Below, piece by piece: positions 16,824-25,974 of a DNA stretch of 64,000 bases. The position numbers and the translations under genes were made by a program. Source of the DNA: Verrucomicrobiales bacterium. Lineage in GTDB: Bacteria; Verrucomicrobiota; Verrucomicrobiia; Verrucomicrobiales; DEV007. Position 1 is the stretch's first letter. Each line of letters starts with the position of its first letter. The stretch spans positions 6,947 to 70,946 of the forward strand of contig JAKISY010000010.1 of assembly GCA_021648365.1 (NCBI GenBank). The letters are read 5' to 3'. Below the pieces are notes generated by a model. That model did no database searches. It saw nothing but the letters and a program-made list of their open reading frames with translations, and was not told the origin of the DNA.

Positions 16824-17780
16824 TTAAGCTTCTCCCTGAGCCCTAAACACCCCCTCGATCTCTAGCTTCAAGGGCTCGCGACAAATATCCGCTTGCACAT
16901 ACACCACCTGCTCCGCCAATCGAGCAGTGATCTCCGCCTCTAATCTCTCACGTATCTCAGCGTAATCACCCGGATCACGCACATAAACTCGTAACTGCGC
17001 TACGCAGTCCCGCTCTCGTAAACCTCCCTCAAAACCCATTTGCTGCAAAGCTACTTGGATATTTTCTATCGTCTCGCTGATCTGCTTGCTCAGATCCCCC
17101 TCCCCCACCGTCTGACTGCCGCAAATACTCGAAGTTCCCGACAAATAAGCAACTCTGCCCCGCGATTCACTCACCACCGTGCCACGCGCGAAACTCGGCG
17201 AACAAGGTCCAAACTCACTTGGATAACGGTAGGCTGGCGTCTGGCGGGGATTTTCAAAATGCGCCACCTCTTGCTCTCCTGCCAGAAACACTAGCGCCAG
17301 ACGCTCGCACTCTCCCTGCAAACCCACCGCCGTCGCCGCCGGCAGCTTCAAATCCATATTCTCTTCACCGTAAGTCCCGGCAAAAGCCTTCCAGCGCCCC
17401 TCATTAAAAGATCGATAGACCTCCTGCCCGAGCGATTCATCGTTGATCCTCGGCACAAAATTCCACAAGCGCTGCAATTTCAAGCCTTGAGTATGAAGTA
17501 ACAAGTCATGGTAAAGCCCCTGCGCAGCGGATTCCACCTCTTCGATCGGACAATCCACTACCGCCACCCCCGCCATCCTGCCTTGATCGCGATAAAAAGA
17601 AAAATCTCCAACCAGTTCTTGCTCCGCCCCCTCACATTGAAACAACACCTCCTGCGTAGGTCCCCCCAAATGCACTGTGTCCAGATTCAGGCCCAAGCCC
17701 CCTTGCCCCACCAAGCGCGCAGTCTGCGCTTCACCGAAGTGAATACGAATCTCATCTAGACCTGCCGTGGCTTCCATCAT
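16824..17780 (-). CDS. Chorismatase (XanB2/FkbO-like chorismate-hydrolysing enzyme)
   Basis: 318 residues. The C-terminal half fits the chorismatase family: FNEGRWKAF (125-133), AYRYPSEFGPCSPSFARG (183-200), AYLSGTSSI (211-219), GDLSKQISETIENI (228-241) and ADICREPLKLEIEG (297-310), the last holding the region of the catalytic Glu. Members convert chorismate to 3- or 4-hydroxybenzoate or to a dihydrodiol; which product forms here cannot be decided by eye. In other bacteria XanB2 supplies 3-hydroxybenzoate for aryl-polyene pigments and 4-hydroxybenzoate for ubiquinone. No pathway partner is adjacent; only TrhA follows. Cytoplasmic, no signal peptide. Confidence 0.85.
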   Translation of the reverse strand: MMEATAGLDEIRIHFGEAQTARLVGQGGLGLNLDTVHLGGPTQEVLFQCEGAEQELVGDFSFYRDQGRMAGVAVVDCPIEEVESAAQGLYHDLLLHTQGLKLQRLWNFVPRINDESLGQEVYRSFNEGRWKAFAGTYGEENMDLKLPAATAVGLQGECERLALVFLAGEQEVAHFENPRQTPAYRYPSEFGPCSPSFARGTVVSESRGRVAYLSGTSSICGSQTVGEGDLSKQISETIENIQVALQQMGFEGGLRERDCVAQLRVYVRDPGDYAEIRERLEAEITARLAEQVVYVQADICREPLKLEIEGVFRAQGEA

Positions 17781-17845
17781 ATCTGCGCTAAATTTTCTAC
17801 CCCCTCTGCACTAACTTCTCCATACTGGATCATGCAAGCTATGCC

Positions 17846-17880
17846 AATAAAAAACGCCGTCCGATTAGAGACGACGTTGC
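17846..17880 (-). terminator. Rho-independent terminator after rpsU
   Basis: On the minus strand, AACGTCGTC (17878-17870) pairs with GACGGCGTT (17861-17853) with one mismatch around an eight-base loop, followed by a run of T (GTTTTTTATT). It lies about 35 bases past the rpsU stop. Confidence 0.75.
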
Positions 17881-17911
17881 GGCAAATTTTATTCACCTAT
17901 CAAAAAGGAGC

Positions 17912-18133
17912 TTACGCCTCGTCCCTTTTATTGTGTTGATCCAAAGTGAAACGAACTCGGTTACGAGAGCGCTTAGCGTTAGCACGCGCCTTGCGCTTGG
18001 TGCGCTGAGTTGGAGTCTCAAAAGAACGCAAACGGCGGATCTCCTCAAGGATGCCCTCGTTTTCAAGTTTGTTCTTCAAACGTTTGAGAGCGCGATCTAC
18101 CGGCTCTCCTTTTTTTACACTTACTTCAGCCAT
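17912..18133 (-). CDS. rpsU: 30S ribosomal protein S21 (bS21)
   Basis: Late-binding 30S protein next to the anti-Shine-Dalgarno end of 16S rRNA. 73 residues: MAEVSVKKGEPVDRALKRLK start, then a strongly basic helix (RRLRSFETPTQRTKRKARAN). Length and motif are typical. Stand-alone gene between the SecDF gene and the chorismatase operon, with its own terminator. Confidence 0.96.
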   Translation of the reverse strand: MAEVSVKKGEPVDRALKRLKNKLENEGILEEIRRLRSFETPTQRTKRKARANAKRSRNRVRFTLDQHNKRDEA

Positions 18134-18292
18134 GACTTAATAAACAATTAATGAAATTCTCTAAATTTTTTTCCATCCTCAAACTTCTATACCAAGCAGA
18201 AATTCAGACGGGCGGCAACTTTACCCACGATAGTTAATAAAGTCAATTGCCAGCTCAAATTTCTTTTCTTCTGCCATCCAAGCTCTATCAAC

Positions 18293-20722
18293 TTACGCTT
18301 CGATCGTCGGCGTATCGGCTTGGATCTTCTCCTGTTCCGAATCCAGCACCTCGCGACGCAAGTTGGTTTTAGATTTACGCGCCCACCACAATACGATCGG
18401 CGAGGCGACATAAATCGAAGAATACGTTCCTACGATCACACCCGCGATCAAGGTGAATGCAAAGTTATTAAGCGACGGGCCGCCGAAAATATACAAGGTC
18501 AACAACGTCAACATCGTCGTCAAACTCGTCAGCAAGGTTCTCGACAGCGTAGCGTTGAGCGAGAAATTCATGATATCTTTCACATCCCCACGTTTGGTTT
18601 TCAAACCCTCACGCACTCGGTCAAAGACCACAATCGAGTCATTGATCGAATACCCCGCAATCGTCAGGAACGCCCCCACCGTGATCAGTGAGATCTCCAA
18701 GCCGGATACCGTCACTAAGCCCAGCACGATGATCAAGTCATGCACCAAAGCGACCAGCGCGCCCAGCGCAAAAGCAAACTCAAAGCGCAGTGTCACGTAG
18801 AGTAAAATCGCGATCATGCCGAAGCCCAGCGCCATCAGCGAAGTCTTCAGCATCTCCGATCCCACCAGCGAACCGACCGATTCCACCTCGACCTCCGATA
18901 CATCCATCTGCAAATCTTTTTTCAGCACCGCTTTGATCTTATCCCCAGAACCGTGCACACTGCGCACCGTCAAAAACTCTCCGCCACCACCCATCGCATG
19001 CTGCTTCTGAACATAAAAACCTTTGAAGCTCGCAGCTTGCAAGGTTTGCTCGATTTTCTCCGTTGTCACATCGCCTGGCGAGTGAATCGTCAGTAAATCC
19101 CCACCTTTCAAATCCACCCCACGCGGGTCTTTCGTCGAGGACACCACCAGTGACAACACCACTAGCACCGCCGATACAGCCAGTGCCACGCGGCGTTTGC
19201 TCAAGAAATCAAACTGACGTTTAGGCGCGATATTAGCAAAAGAGAGCTTTTTGACCAAACCACCCTTTTCCGTCACCAACCAAGAGAAACAAACTCTCGT
19301 CACCAACAACGCCGAGAACAAAGAAGCCATGATGCCTAAGATCAAAGTGATCGCAAAACCTTTCACCGTGCCCGTCGCTACCATATACAAAATGACCGCC
19401 GTGATCAGCGTGGTGATGTTCGCGTCGATGATCGCCGACAGCGCCTTGCCGTAAGCTGTCTTGATCGCATTATGCAAAGACTTGCCACCCGTCATCTCCT
19501 CGCGCAGTCGCTCGTAGATCAACACATTGGCATCGATCGCTATACCGATCGTCAGGATAATACCCGCGATACCTGGCAGCGTCAGGGTGAATTTGAACAA
19601 AGCCATCGATCCAAAAATGATCGCGATGTTGATCAACATCCCCAGAATCGCCAGCACACCTGCTACGCGATAATAAACCAAAATGAAAAGCAAAGTAAGC
19701 GACAATCCTGCCACCCCAGCTGTGATGCCCTGTTTCACCGTCGCCGCACCCATCGTCGGCGAAATGAAACTGACCGACTCTTTAGTCAGAGGCTCCTTCA
19801 AAGGATTCGCCATAGCTGCTGCCAATGACTTCGCTTCCACTTGTGAGAAATCCCCACTGATCCGGCAACTTCCACCCCAAATCGGGCCGCTGTTGAACGC
19901 AGGATAAGAAATCACCTCGCCATCTAAAATGATCGCCATTTGGCGATTCGGGTTAGCTGCGGAAAGCTCACCAAACTGCTGTGCTCCATCGTTATCAAAA
20001 GTGATGCTGATGCCCCAACCCTGTTGATCAAAACTCGCATAAGCCTGAGTCACCGAATTACCTGACATGTCAGCTTTCAGCTTCATCAACACATATTGAG
20101 TAACATTCGCTTTTTCAGCATCCTCATCTTTGTCAGCCTCCGCGCCCTCTTCACCCTCAGATTTCTCCTTTTTATCGTCCTCACCCGCTTTTTTCAACGC
20201 CACCGCTTTGTATCCAGGCACGATCTGCGTGCCCTTGTTCACTGCATTACCTAAAATAAACGCATTACCTGGGATGCGGTCATCCTGCTGCGTCGGAATG
20301 ATAGCAAACTCCAGCTTGGCAGCTTTAGTCACCATTTTGACAATGTCACTAGCCTCCTCTTCGCCAATCGATGGCATTTGCAGAAAAATCCGATCCGATC
20401 CCTGTGGGGCTAGAATCAACTCCTTCGTTCCCGTTTTATTCAAACGTCGCTCCAACACCGCAATCACTGTTTCCTGAGTTTCGCGAGTGATCGGCATCTT
20501 GTCACTGCCCTGCTGAATCCTCAGATTCACCGCGATCCCGCCTTTCAACTCAATCCCCTTCTCGATCCCCAGCTCTTCGTAAAAATAGAGGCTACCCGCC
20601 GTCACCCCAATCGCCAAAAGCGTACCAATCCGCCTTTTGACCGATACCGACTCGGTGCCAAAATACCAAGCGAATGCAAATAGCACCGTAATGCCCATGA
20701 GAAAAATAATTCCTGCTGCCAT
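18293..20722 (-). CDS. secDF: Protein translocase SecDF (fused SecD and SecF)
   Basis: Proton-driven motor that pulls exported proteins through SecYEG. One 809-residue chain carries SecD first (IELKGGIAVNLRIQ; VLERRLNKTGTKELILAPQG; membrane block with GIAIDANVLIYERLREE near residue 400) and then SecF (GVDLKGGDLLTI; GYSINDSIVVFDRVREG near residue 700). An acidic insert (GEEGAEADKDEDAEKA) interrupts the SecD periplasmic part. Fused SecDF proteins are known in several phyla. Third gene of the tgt-yajC-secDF order, 77 bases after yajC. Confidence 0.96.
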   Translation of the reverse strand: MAAGIIFLMGITVLFAFAWYFGTESVSVKRRIGTLLAIGVTAGSLYFYEELGIEKGIELKGGIAVNLRIQQGSDKMPITRETQETVIAVLERRLNKTGTKELILAPQGSDRIFLQMPSIGEEEASDIVKMVTKAAKLEFAIIPTQQDDRIPGNAFILGNAVNKGTQIVPGYKAVALKKAGEDDKKEKSEGEEGAEADKDEDAEKANVTQYVLMKLKADMSGNSVTQAYASFDQQGWGISITFDNDGAQQFGELSAANPNRQMAIILDGEVISYPAFNSGPIWGGSCRISGDFSQVEAKSLAAAMANPLKEPLTKESVSFISPTMGAATVKQGITAGVAGLSLTLLFILVYYRVAGVLAILGMLINIAIIFGSMALFKFTLTLPGIAGIILTIGIAIDANVLIYERLREEMTGGKSLHNAIKTAYGKALSAIIDANITTLITAVILYMVATGTVKGFAITLILGIMASLFSALLVTRVCFSWLVTEKGGLVKKLSFANIAPKRQFDFLSKRRVALAVSAVLVVLSLVVSSTKDPRGVDLKGGDLLTIHSPGDVTTEKIEQTLQAASFKGFYVQKQHAMGGGGEFLTVRSVHGSGDKIKAVLKKDLQMDVSEVEVESVGSLVGSEMLKTSLMALGFGMIAILLYVTLRFEFAFALGALVALVHDLIIVLGLVTVSGLEISLITVGAFLTIAGYSINDSIVVFDRVREGLKTKRGDVKDIMNFSLNATLSRTLLTSLTTMLTLLTLYIFGGPSLNNFAFTLIAGVIVGTYSSIYVASPIVLWWARKSKTNLRREVLDSEQEKIQADTPTIEA

Positions 20723-20799
20723 GATCTAATTAATTTAAACTATAATAAATGAATGTCGCTAAGCGCAACCGCCCAGCTGTGAGATTTTTCCAATACCCG

Positions 20800-21183
20800 C
20801 TACTTCTTCGAAGTTTTCTTTTCCTCGATCACCTCAGCCTCCACTTCCGTCGCCTTACCACCTTTGTCTTTATCCTTGCTAAAAACCTGCGTCACACTGG
20901 CTTTTTCAAATTTGATCTTCACCCCGTCCTGCACCTTCACCGTCACCGTGCGGTCACTTTTATTCGTCACGATGCCGTGAATCCCCCCCGCAGTGATCAC
21001 CTCGTCACCGATTTTGAGGCCGTCGATCATTTTTGTCTGCTCCTTCGCCTTCTTCTGCTGCGGCCGGATCATGACAAAATACATCATCACTAATAACAAC
21101 ACCATAGGGATCATCATGCCCCCCATAGGGTTAGCTGCCGGCGCCGCATCAGCGGCAAGTATGGTATAAATTTGTGTGTTCAT
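20800..21183 (-). CDS. yajC: Preprotein translocase accessory subunit YajC
   Basis: 127 residues from the ATG at 21183 (MNTQIYTILA). One membrane helix (MMIPMVLLLVMMYFVMIRPQ) ends in the family motif RPQQKK, followed by GDEVITAGGIHGIVTNKSD. The frame is open further upstream but would overlap tgt. A Lys/Glu-rich tail ends the protein. Lies between tgt and secDF as in E. coli; start codon 13 bases after the tgt stop. Confidence 0.95.
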   Translation of the reverse strand: MNTQIYTILAADAAPAANPMGGMMIPMVLLLVMMYFVMIRPQQKKAKEQTKMIDGLKIGDEVITAGGIHGIVTNKSDRTVTVKVQDGVKIKFEKASVTQVFSKDKDKGGKATEVEAEVIEEKKTSKK

Positions 21184-21196
21184 TCGAGATTTTAGT

Positions 21197-22306
21197 TCAC
21201 TCTCCACGATAACGACGTATGAAGTCGTCCTTGAAAGTGCTGAAAGAGTCGGCTTCGATAGCACATCTGACCTCTTTCATCAAGTTGAGATAAAAATGAA
21301 GATTGTGCAGGCTCAATAATCGCAGCCCCAAAATCTCGTCACTCTTGATCAAATGCCGCAAATAACCACGACTAAAGCCCGCGCAAAGCGGATGCGTGTC
21401 TTCTGAAATCGGACGGTGATCTTTCTCAAATTTTTTATTTTTTATATTCAAAGTACCGTCACGCGTGTACACCGTGCCATTCCTCGCCACCCGCGTCGGC
21501 AGCACACAATCAAAAATATCCACCCCCCGTGAGATCAACTCCAGCAGCTGATCCGGCTGTCCCATGCCCATCGCATAGCGCACCTTATTCTCTGGCAAAA
21601 CAGGCACCGCTATGTCCACCGCACTGTAAAGTTCATCATTCGGCTCCCCCACACTCAAGCCACCCACCGCGTAACCATCAAAATCCAAGTCCACCAAATC
21701 TCGCGCCGCCTTTTCTCGCAAATCGGCAAAAGTCGAACCCTGCACGATGCCAAAATAATTTTGCCCCTCACGACGATTTTTCTCAATCCAGTCCCGCGAA
21801 CGCCGCGCCCAATCCGTAGTGATGCGCAAACTGTTCTCCGCATATCCTCGCTCGCACGGATACGGCGGACACTCATCCAGCAACATCGCGATATCCGAAC
21901 CAATCGTCGCCTGAGTCTCTAAAACTGATTCCGGACTGAAAAAAAGCTTCGCCCCGTCCAAGTGACTCTGAAACGCCACCCCCTCGTCGGTGATCTTGCG
22001 CAACTTCGCCAAAGAAAAAACCTGATAGCCGCCCGAATCTGTCAAAATCGGTCCATCCCAATTCATGAAATTGTGCAAACCACCAAATTCCCCAATCACC
22101 TCCATGCCCGGTCGAATGAACAAATGGTAAGTATTACCCAAAATAATACTCGCCTCCAGTTCATGCAACTCCGACGGACTCACCGTCTTCACCGTACCCC
22201 GAGTGCCCACCGGCATGAAAGCAGGCGTCTCCACCACCCCATGCGCCAAAGTCATCCGCCCCCTACGAGCCGCCGTCACACCATCCTTTTTGATCAAGTC
22301 AAACAT
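21197..22306 (-). CDS. tgt: Queuine tRNA-ribosyltransferase (tRNA-guanine transglycosylase)
   Basis: Exchanges G34 of GUN-anticodon tRNAs for preQ1. The ATG at 22306 (MFDLIKKDG) gives 369 residues, the usual size. Active-site features are present: DSGGYQVFSL, GGLSVGEPND and FDCVLPTR. The zinc motif, normally CxCxxC before the SRAYL-type helix, reads D-T-H-P-L-C here, so two of three Cys are Asp and His; the distal His in HNLHFY is kept. First gene of the tgt-yajC-secDF unit. Confidence 0.95.
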   Translation of the reverse strand: MFDLIKKDGVTAARRGRMTLAHGVVETPAFMPVGTRGTVKTVSPSELHELEASIILGNTYHLFIRPGMEVIGEFGGLHNFMNWDGPILTDSGGYQVFSLAKLRKITDEGVAFQSHLDGAKLFFSPESVLETQATIGSDIAMLLDECPPYPCERGYAENSLRITTDWARRSRDWIEKNRREGQNYFGIVQGSTFADLREKAARDLVDLDFDGYAVGGLSVGEPNDELYSAVDIAVPVLPENKVRYAMGMGQPDQLLELISRGVDIFDCVLPTRVARNGTVYTRDGTLNIKNKKFEKDHRPISEDTHPLCAGFSRGYLRHLIKSDEILGLRLLSLHNLHFYLNLMKEVRCAIEADSFSTFKDDFIRRYRGE

Positions 22307-22427
22307 AGACGCAGACCTTATCCACAAAGCCCAGCAATCAAAGCCCAAATATCCCTCAATCGCACCTGACAAGCATTTCCCCCTAGCAGGCGGACCCTTA
22401 ATCTACTCCACACCATAAAAAATTTTC

Positions 22428-22527
22428 AACCACTGATCTACATACCTTCACTGATAAACACTGATAATTATTACTATTCACTTCAATCCTTCTTCCCTAT
22501 CAGTGCTTATCAGTGAAATCAGTGGTT
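22428..22527. repeat. Long imperfect inverted repeat between divergent genes
   Basis: Left arm 22428-22467 (AACCACTGAT, nine unmatched bases, TTCACTGATAAA, CACTGATAA) is nearly the reverse complement of the right arm 22498-22527 (TATCAGTG, CTTATCAGTGAA, ATCAGTGGTT). Apart from the nine-base insertion the arms pair almost throughout. Core words TTCACTGAT and CACTGAT resemble the dispersed ATCCGTGTTCATC-type repeats elsewhere in the window. No T-run follows, so it is not an ordinary terminator for tgt's divergent neighbour. Otherwise the tgt-22658 gap shows no gene. Confidence 0.8.
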
Positions 22528-22657
22528 TGATTCTTCAATTTCAAAAAATGTCGTGTAGAACGATTTTTTGACAAAAACCCATATAATCATGCTCAAACAA
22601 ACTTTACTGGCACCTCACCATATTTCCCGCTATCATTGCGCTATCAAACTCACCGCC

Positions 22658-23473
22658 ATGGTCGCTAACTACTCCATCCCAACTCGCCTGCTGTTGACAC
22701 TCATCTCAGCCGCCCTGCTCTGTCTCATGCCAGGACAAAGTCAGGCACAATCCAAAAAAAGCACCTCTCCCGCCAAGCAGGAAAAAAAACTAGACAGCAA
22801 AGCAAAGGTAGCAAAAAAAACAGCCGCTAAACCCAACATCAAAAAACTCGGCGACAACCGCTACCAACTTGGCGACATCACTTTCAATGGGAAAACTCGC
22901 GAGATCCGTTTTCCCGCCACCATGAATCTCGAAAAAGGCTTGCTCGAATACATTTTAGTTACCGATAAAGGTAAAATCCACGAAAGCCTGCTCAGCACCA
23001 CCATCAGCCCCGCCCAACTGCAAATCGTGCTCAAGCTGTGCCACTACGCTGAAGGAGTAGGGGACACCTTCGACGCACTCTATCCCGACGATGAAAAAAA
23101 AGGCACCGCAGGCAAAGCCGATAGAGGCAGCGCGGTGCGCATCGCCGCCGAATGGATCGAGAAAAAAGACGGCATCGAAGTGCCACGCCGTTTCCAGATC
23201 CATGAGCTCATCAAAGATCTCAAAAACGATCAAGCCATGACGCAAGATCAATGGGTCTATACCGGCTCCATCATTTACGAAGGCACCTTCATCGCAGAAT
23301 CCGAAGGCACGCTCATCGCTGTTTACATCGACAATGGCTCCCTCATCAACAGCTTTCGTCACGGCTCCGACGACGACGAACGCTGGATCACCCACGCTGA
23401 GGTTGCTCCCAAAATGGGCACCCCCGTCACCTTGATCCTCACCCCCGCCACTCCAGAATTTCCCGCAAAATAA
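22658..23473 (+). CDS. Exported YdjY-domain-like protein
   Basis: 271 residues from the ATG at 22658 (MVANYSIPTRLL); an ATG at 22589 would add 23 residues, and neither has a clear ribosome-binding site. Signal peptide with core LLLTLISAALLCLMP and likely cut after SQAQ. A Lys/Ala-rich linker follows, then the YdjY-type core: LGDITFNGKTREIRFPATMN and GLLEYILVTDKGKIHESLL. The C-terminal half (WVYTGSIIYEGTFIAESEG) completes the domain. YdjY proteins are secreted and of unknown function. Followed 22 bases later by another exported protein, probably in the same operon. Confidence 0.75.
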   Translation: MVANYSIPTRLLLTLISAALLCLMPGQSQAQSKKSTSPAKQEKKLDSKAKVAKKTAAKPNIKKLGDNRYQLGDITFNGKTREIRFPATMNLEKGLLEYILVTDKGKIHESLLSTTISPAQLQIVLKLCHYAEGVGDTFDALYPDDEKKGTAGKADRGSAVRIAAEWIEKKDGIEVPRRFQIHELIKDLKNDQAMTQDQWVYTGSIIYEGTFIAESEGTLIAVYIDNGSLINSFRHGSDDDERWITHAEVAPKMGTPVTLILTPATPEFPAK

Positions 23474-23495
23474 AAACTCTTCTCAACTGCACTCC

Positions 23496-24710
23496 ATGAA
23501 ACCTGCACCCATCCGCCCGCTCTTTTTTTGCTTAGCTAGCCTCACTCTTGCTACCATTCTCCCCAACACGGCTCTTGCCCAAAAGAAAATCTCTACTAAA
23601 CCCGGAGCTCAAGGCAACTTATCTCTACGCCTCGAAATCGAACACGCTATCGACAAAGGCGTGACCTGGCTAAAACAACACCAGAATCCTAAAACTGGTG
23701 CCTGGAGTGAAGCTAAGCAACCCGCTCTCAGCGCCTTAGCGGTTGCCGCGATTGCTGGCGACCCCGCACTCAAGCAGACACCCAAAGACCAACTGCCACC
23801 GCAAATCGAAAAAGGCCTCAGCTATATAGTCAGCAAACAAAAAAGCGATGGCGGCATCTACGGCAAAGGGCTCGCCACCTACAACACCTCGCTCTCGATG
23901 ATGGCTCTGATGCAAGGCAGCGACAACAGCTACGATGACGTGATCCGCTCGGCGAGGAAATTTCTCATCAATCAACAAAGCGACTTCGATGCTCGTGGTA
24001 AAACCGACAACCTCTTCGATGGCGGCATTGGTTATGGTGGCACTTACGCTCATTCGGATTTGTCCAATACCCACCTCGCTCTCGAAGCGCTGCACTACTC
24101 CAAACAATACCTCTCGGACACCTCCGCCGGTGCAGGCGAGTTCGATCTCGACTGGAGCGCCGCCATTGAGTTTGTCGAGAAGTGCCAAAACTCGGAGAAA
24201 ACCATGCAGACGCTTGGCAAAGAAAACTACGCAGTCGATGAGAAAGATCGTGGCGGATTTGTCTATTTCCCCGGCGACACCAAAGCAGGCGAGAAAGAAA
24301 CGGCAGACGGAAAAATTGCCCTGCGCTCCTACGGCAGCATGGGCTACGCCGGCATGCTAAGCTTCATCTACGCCGATATGGACAAACAAGACCCGCGCAT
24401 GCAAGCCGCGCTGACTTGGTTGCAGGAGAACTTTTCCATTGATCAGAATCCAGGGCTCAAAGCGCAGGGACTCTACTATTATTACCACACCATGGCAAAA
24501 GCTCTCAACCTCTACGGCATCGACACCTTGACCTTGAAAGACGGCAGCAAAATCCAATGGCGCGAAAAACTCGCCCTCAAACTCTTCGACGAGCAACAAC
24601 GCGACGGCTCCTGGGTCAACCAAGGTTCTAGCCGCTGGTGGGAAGACGATCCCGTGCTCGTCACCGCCTACGCCGTGCTCGCTCTCGAGCACATCCATCG
24701 CGGCTTGTAA
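23496..24710 (+). CDS. Exported prenyltransferase/squalene-cyclase-repeat protein
   Basis: 404 residues with a signal peptide (LFFCLASLTLATILPNTALAQ). The rest is alpha/alpha-barrel repeat sequence like terpene cyclases and prenyltransferase beta subunits: IDKGVTWLKQHQNPKTGAW, LSYIVSKQKSDGGIYG, SNTHLALEAL, DRGGFVYFPG and QQRDGSWVNQ. The acidic DxDD cyclase motif is not seen, so cyclase activity is not implied. Such repeat proteins are common among planctomycetes and verrucomicrobia, usually as secreted proteins of unknown role. Ends 40 bases before the M42 peptidase gene. Confidence 0.8.
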   Translation: MKPAPIRPLFFCLASLTLATILPNTALAQKKISTKPGAQGNLSLRLEIEHAIDKGVTWLKQHQNPKTGAWSEAKQPALSALAVAAIAGDPALKQTPKDQLPPQIEKGLSYIVSKQKSDGGIYGKGLATYNTSLSMMALMQGSDNSYDDVIRSARKFLINQQSDFDARGKTDNLFDGGIGYGGTYAHSDLSNTHLALEALHYSKQYLSDTSAGAGEFDLDWSAAIEFVEKCQNSEKTMQTLGKENYAVDEKDRGGFVYFPGDTKAGEKETADGKIALRSYGSMGYAGMLSFIYADMDKQDPRMQAALTWLQENFSIDQNPGLKAQGLYYYYHTMAKALNLYGIDTLTLKDGSKIQWREKLALKLFDEQQRDGSWVNQGSSRWWEDDPVLVTAYAVLALEHIHRGL

Positions 24711-24750
24711 AAAACGCTTTTGCAAAGAGCCATCCCTGCTACTTTCCTTC

Positions 24751-25830
24751 ATGGATAAAGACACTCATCATTTTCTCTTCGACCTGCTCAACACTCCCAG
24801 CCCCACCGGATTCGAAGTTCGCGGCCAGCGCAAATGGGCAAATTACGTGCGCCAGTTTGCTGACTCCGTCGAAAGCGACGCCTACGGCAATGCCTGGGGC
24901 ACCATCAAAGGCAGCGCGACCGCCCCCACCATCATGATCGAAGCCCACGCCGACGAGATCGGCTACATGATCAAACACATCACCAAAGAAGGTTACCTGC
25001 AAGTCGATCGGGTTGGCGGCAGCGATTGGGCGACCGCACGCGGACGCCGCCTCACCATCCTCGGCGATGATGGAGACGTGACCGGTATTTTTGGCAATAC
25101 CGCCATCCATCTGCGCAAGCGCACTCTCGGCAGCGAAAAAACTCCCGAAGTGCACGAATTGTTCATCGACGTCGGCGCCTCCAATCCCAAAGAAGTTGCA
25201 CAGCTAGGCATTCGCGTCGGTCACCCCGCCGTCTATTCTGACCAAGCCGAACTGCTCGGAAAAAACCGTATCGTCAGCCGCGCACTCGACAATCGCATCG
25301 GCGGCTTCATCATCGCGCAGGTCTTGAAACAACTCAGCGAAGCCAACGACAAAATACCCGCCACCATCATCGCTGCCAATGCCGTGCAAGAAGAAATCGG
25401 CGGTCACGGGGCCAAAATGATCACTCACACCCTGCGTCCTGACATCTGCATCGTGCTCGATGTCACCCACGCCACCGATAGCCCTGGTATCGAAAAAGGC
25501 GAACACGGCGATGTCGAACTCGGCGGCGGCCCCTCGCTCACCCACGGCTCCGCCAATCATCCAGAGCTAGTCAAACGCATCATCGAAGTAGCTGCCAAAA
25601 ACGACATCCCCATCCAGCATGAAGCCTCCTCTCGTGCCACCGGCACCGATACCGACTCCATCTTCCATCAGAACGGCGGCGTACCCTCCGCACTGATCTC
25701 GCTACCACTGCGCTACATGCACTCCGTAGTCGAAGTCGCTCACTTTGATGATGTAGAAAAAACCATCCGCCTCTTTGTCGAAGTGCTACGCTCGATCCAA
25801 GCCGACGAACAGTTCGCGGTTGAAATATAA
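24751..25830 (+). CDS. M42 family metallo-aminopeptidase
   Basis: 359 residues, cytoplasmic. Dinuclear metal site ligands are in order: His and Asp in EAHADEIGYM, Asp in SRALDNRIGG, the Glu pair in VQEEIGGHGA, Asp in LDVTHATDSPG and the C-terminal His in RYMHSVVEVAH. M42 enzymes (glutamyl aminopeptidase, FrvX, TET types) form large tetrahedral complexes that trim peptides. Substrate cannot be read from sequence. Third gene of the forward group starting at 22658. Confidence 0.93.
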   Translation: MDKDTHHFLFDLLNTPSPTGFEVRGQRKWANYVRQFADSVESDAYGNAWGTIKGSATAPTIMIEAHADEIGYMIKHITKEGYLQVDRVGGSDWATARGRRLTILGDDGDVTGIFGNTAIHLRKRTLGSEKTPEVHELFIDVGASNPKEVAQLGIRVGHPAVYSDQAELLGKNRIVSRALDNRIGGFIIAQVLKQLSEANDKIPATIIAANAVQEEIGGHGAKMITHTLRPDICIVLDVTHATDSPGIEKGEHGDVELGGGPSLTHGSANHPELVKRIIEVAAKNDIPIQHEASSRATGTDTDSIFHQNGGVPSALISLPLRYMHSVVEVAHFDDVEKTIRLFVEVLRSIQADEQFAVEI

Positions 25831-25940
25831 AAATCCTAACCACCAAGAAAATTCATCTCTTTTAACCCAATCCATTTAGAAATCTTTCCGTGCGACGCTT
25901 CAGTTTCAATTGATTTCCTCTATTCATCCTAATTTCATCC

Positions 25941-25974
25941 TCTTATCTGCGTTCATCTGCGTCATCTGCGGTTC
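25941..25974. repeat. Dispersed ATCTGCGTTCATCTGCGTCATCTG-type repeat unit
   Basis: The 262-base gap before the DUF1080 gene contains three near-repeats of ATCTGCGT, with core words TTCATCTGCG and TCATCTGCGG. It is the same pattern as the copy at 31453 with C/T changes. The open frame through it is not a gene; translation of the next gene begins at 26093. Confidence 0.7.
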
